The position numbers and the translations under genes are program-made. A DNA stretch of 64,000 nt from Verrucomicrobiota bacterium (GTDB lineage Bacteria; Verrucomicrobiota; Verrucomicrobiia; Opitutales; Intestinicryptomonadaceae): positions 97,410 to 161,409 of the forward strand of contig JAEXGH010000032.1 of the NCBI GenBank assembly GCA_023450935.1. The letters run 5' to 3'. This document shows positions 62,192 to 64,000 of the stretch, piece after piece (position 1 is the stretch's first letter; every line of letters starts with the position of its first letter). The notes beneath the pieces are model-generated. The model had not been told where the DNA came from. It ran no database searches and saw nothing but the letters and a program-made list of their open reading frames with translations.

Positions 62192-64000
62192 CACGGTCGC
62201 GAAAATGCCGACGAAAGCCAAGTGTGTTTCAATTCACGCGCCCGCGTGGGGCGCGACGCACGCTTTTTGCGATTTTGCCGCAGGCGGAGACGTTTCAATT
62301 CCCGCGCCCGCGTGGGGCGCGACGTTTAATCGGGCGGCAGTCGATTCCCGCCGATTTGTTTCAATTCACGCGCCCGCGTGGGGCGCGACAAAAGTTAATC
62401 TAGCTGCCAAAGGAATCAAAAAATGTTTCAATTCACGCGCCCGCGTGGGGCGCGACAGCCAAAAAAAACTTGCTTTAAATCATTGATGTTGTTTCAATTC
62501 ACGCGCCCGCGTGGGGCGCGACTGGCGCATTGGAGACCGCGCGGGAGTGTTTGACTGGTTTCAATTCACGCGCCCGCGTGGGGCGCGACGACATTCTTTT
62601 GTCTAAAAATTCATTCAGACCAGGTTTCAATTCACGCGCCCGCGTGGGGCGCGACGCGCAGTCGCCCTCGCACTCCCTCCAATTCAACGGTTTCAATTCA
62701 CGCGCCCGCGTGGGGCGCGACGTAGAACTCGATTTGCCCGACGGCAAGCTTAAAGAGTTTCAATTCACGCGCCCGCGTGGGGCGCGACGCGTGGAATTTG
62801 TCCGAAGCAAGCCGAAAATCTCGTTTCAATTCACGCGCCCGCGTGGGGCGCGACTGATGTTGGAAATATTAGTTTTTGATGATAACGAAGTTTCAATTCA
62901 CGCGCCCGCGTGGGGCGCGACATTGACGCAAAACTTCGGGCGGACGCGCAGGCGCGTTTCAATTCACGCGCCCGCGTGGGGCGCGACATCGTATTTTCTT
63001 CCCCAAAAGTCAAGAGTTTTTTTGTTTCAATTCACGCGCCCGCGTGGGGCGCGACTACGCGCCGAAGTCTCAAAAGTGCGCCGAGCTCGTTTCAATTCAC
63101 GCGCCCGCGTGGGGCGCGACCGCTTGATTATGTAGCCTATACTTGCACACTTTTTTGTTTCAATTCACGCGCCCGCGTGGGGCGCGACTCGACGACATGT
63201 GGCGTTTCAGTCAATGTGTAGTGTTTCAATTCACGCGCCCGCGTGGGGCGCGACGACCTTGAAATATCTTTGTCGAATTTCATCGAAGTTTCAATTCACG
63301 CGCCCGCGTGGGGCGCGACTCCCATATTCTTTCCTCAAAGTCAAGAGTTTTTTTGTTTCAATTCACGCGCCCGCGTGGGGCGCGACCTGGCAGGAATCAA
63401 AACAATGAATATCAAAATATGTTTCAATTCACGCGCCCGCGTGGGGCGCGACCGTATATTCTTTTTCTAAAGTCAAGAGTTTTTTTGTTTCAATTCACGC
63501 GCCCGCGTGGGGCGCGACAAAAATAGAAAGGATTAAAAAATGGAAATTGTAGGTTTCAATTCACGCGCCCGCGTGGGGCGCGACGATAATCGACAAACGC
63601 GCGCACGCGCGCCGCCGCCTGTTTCAATTCACGCGCCCGCGTGGGGCGCGACTCGTATTTTCTTTTCTAAAAGTCAATACTTTTTTTGTTTCAATTCACG
63701 CGCCCGCGTGGGGCGCGACCGCAAAAGGAGGCGGTCAATGAGTAGCAACCTTGTTTCAATTCACGCGCCCGCGTGGGGCGCGACGAAATACAGGCGCGCG
63801 AAACGCACAACTACGCCGTTTCAATTCACGCGCCCGCGTGGGGCGCGACACAGGACTCGACAAAATCGACGTTGTCGTCGGAGGTTTCAATTCACGCGCC
63901 CGCGTGGGGCGCGACAAGCTCGCGTCTTTTTTTTAAACGTCCAATTCGGGTTTCAATTCACGCGCCCGCGTGGGGCGCGACGAAAAGCCCATCAATGAGC
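62192..64000 (-). CRISPR. CRISPR array, type I-C-like repeats, 27 full repeats in window, continues past the edge
   Basis: Repeat 32 bases; on the minus strand it starts GTCGCGCCCCACGCGG and ends GCGTGAATTGAAAC, the type I-C form, so transcription should run leftward with the leader and any cas genes beyond 64000. Full repeats begin at 62226, 62292, 62358, 62425, 62491, 62558, 62624, 62690, 62757, 62823, 62890, 62956, 63024, 63089, 63157, 63223, 63288, 63355, 63421, 63487, 63553, 63621, 63688, 63753, 63818, 63884 and 63950. Spacers are 33-36 bases. Only the second repeat differs (CCCGCG for CACGCG at 62302), at the old, leader-distal end. No cas gene is in the window. Confidence 0.98.
62988..63687 (-). 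repeat. family of four related spacers within the array
   Basis: Spacers at 62988-63023, 63320-63354, 63453-63486 and 63653-63687 are similar but not identical. In crRNA orientation each starts with seven A, and three share AAAAAAACTCTTGACTTT; the fourth has GTATTGACTTTT in place of CTCTTGACTTT. A purine-rich stretch and a (A/T)TA(C/T) end follow. All four share the same 5' edge. Confidence 0.9.

Noticed and set aside
62149..63998. Overlapping open frames across the CRISPR array with repeated GRDxx..FNSRARV or FTRPRGAR peptides
   Set aside because: They are translations of the 32-base repeat plus spacers and are not genes; the periodic peptide is an artefact of the repeat.

Overview
The window reads as a chromosomal piece of a Gram-negative bacterium of the PVC group, most likely Verrucomicrobiota. 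The reasons are a Kdo transferase, an MCE lipid-transport operon, an OprB-type porin, a PEP-CTERM surface protein, a surface-protein tail with the DG..NLEKFAFGLD motif common in that phylum, and a Tat-exported Gfo/Idh/MocA oxidoreductase. The taxonomic call is inference. The first 47 kb are GC-rich, tightly packed housekeeping DNA. The last 16 kb are an accessory region with mixed base composition and many broken genes.

Layout. 1-2.8 kb (+): fatty-acid and lipid A genes (dehydratase fragment, fabF, waaA). 2.9-7.8 kb (-): one operon with an MlaE/MlaF/MlaD/PqiC-type lipid transporter followed by fabD and an exported protein. 8.0-12.9 kb (-): oxidoreductase, sugar-binding-like protein, degenerate serine hydrolase, RmlD-like reductase and a small remnant that looks like the two ends of a GH78 rhamnosidase. 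13.0-28.7 kb (+): a long run of housekeeping genes (hisC, CNNM/CorC protein, acnA, STAS and SpoIIE-phosphatase pair, ybaB, recR, uppP, two hydrolases, tmk, holB, sugar isomerase, ybeY, DUF502, recO). 28.8-37.9 kb (-): overlapping biotin operon bioB-A-F-(G/C fusion)-D followed by a HAD phosphatase, recD2 and psd. 38-47.5 kb: rpmG, OprB porin, phosphoesterase, tRNA-Ser(GCT), a PepSY-like exported protein, a 48-residue orphan with its own promoter and terminator, a secreted glycosidase-like protein, a HAD phosphatase, ligA with a long acidic tail, and tRNA-Glu(TTC).

Accessory region, 47.5-64 kb. A 1902-residue phage or conjugative-element polyvalent protein (two ADP-ribosyltransferase-like segments and a PBECR nuclease-like segment) ends at a 26-bp insertion-sequence end. 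The same end recurs beside a decayed IS3 orfA near 61.3 kb. Next come an unrecognised pseudogene, a strongly AT-rich four-gene cluster that makes and transfers UDP-N-acetyl-L-fucosamine (wbjB/C/D type plus a glycosyltransferase), an oxidoreductase fragment, a frameshifted PEP-CTERM gene, the IS3 remnant and a 5'-truncated surface protein. The surface-protein fragment is joined directly to a type I-C-like CRISPR array (27 full repeats in the window plus one cut to 8 nt). The array runs off the right edge, and cas genes, if present, lie beyond it.

How the genes work together: the MCE operon, fabD/fabF, psd, waaA and uppP form an envelope and lipid theme. The biotin operon supplies the cofactor for acetyl-CoA carboxylase upstream of fabD. 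The most unusual signals are the four related CRISPR spacers that resemble one promoter-like target, the array-gene junction, the polyvalent protein with its IS scar, and the possible rhamnosidase remnant.
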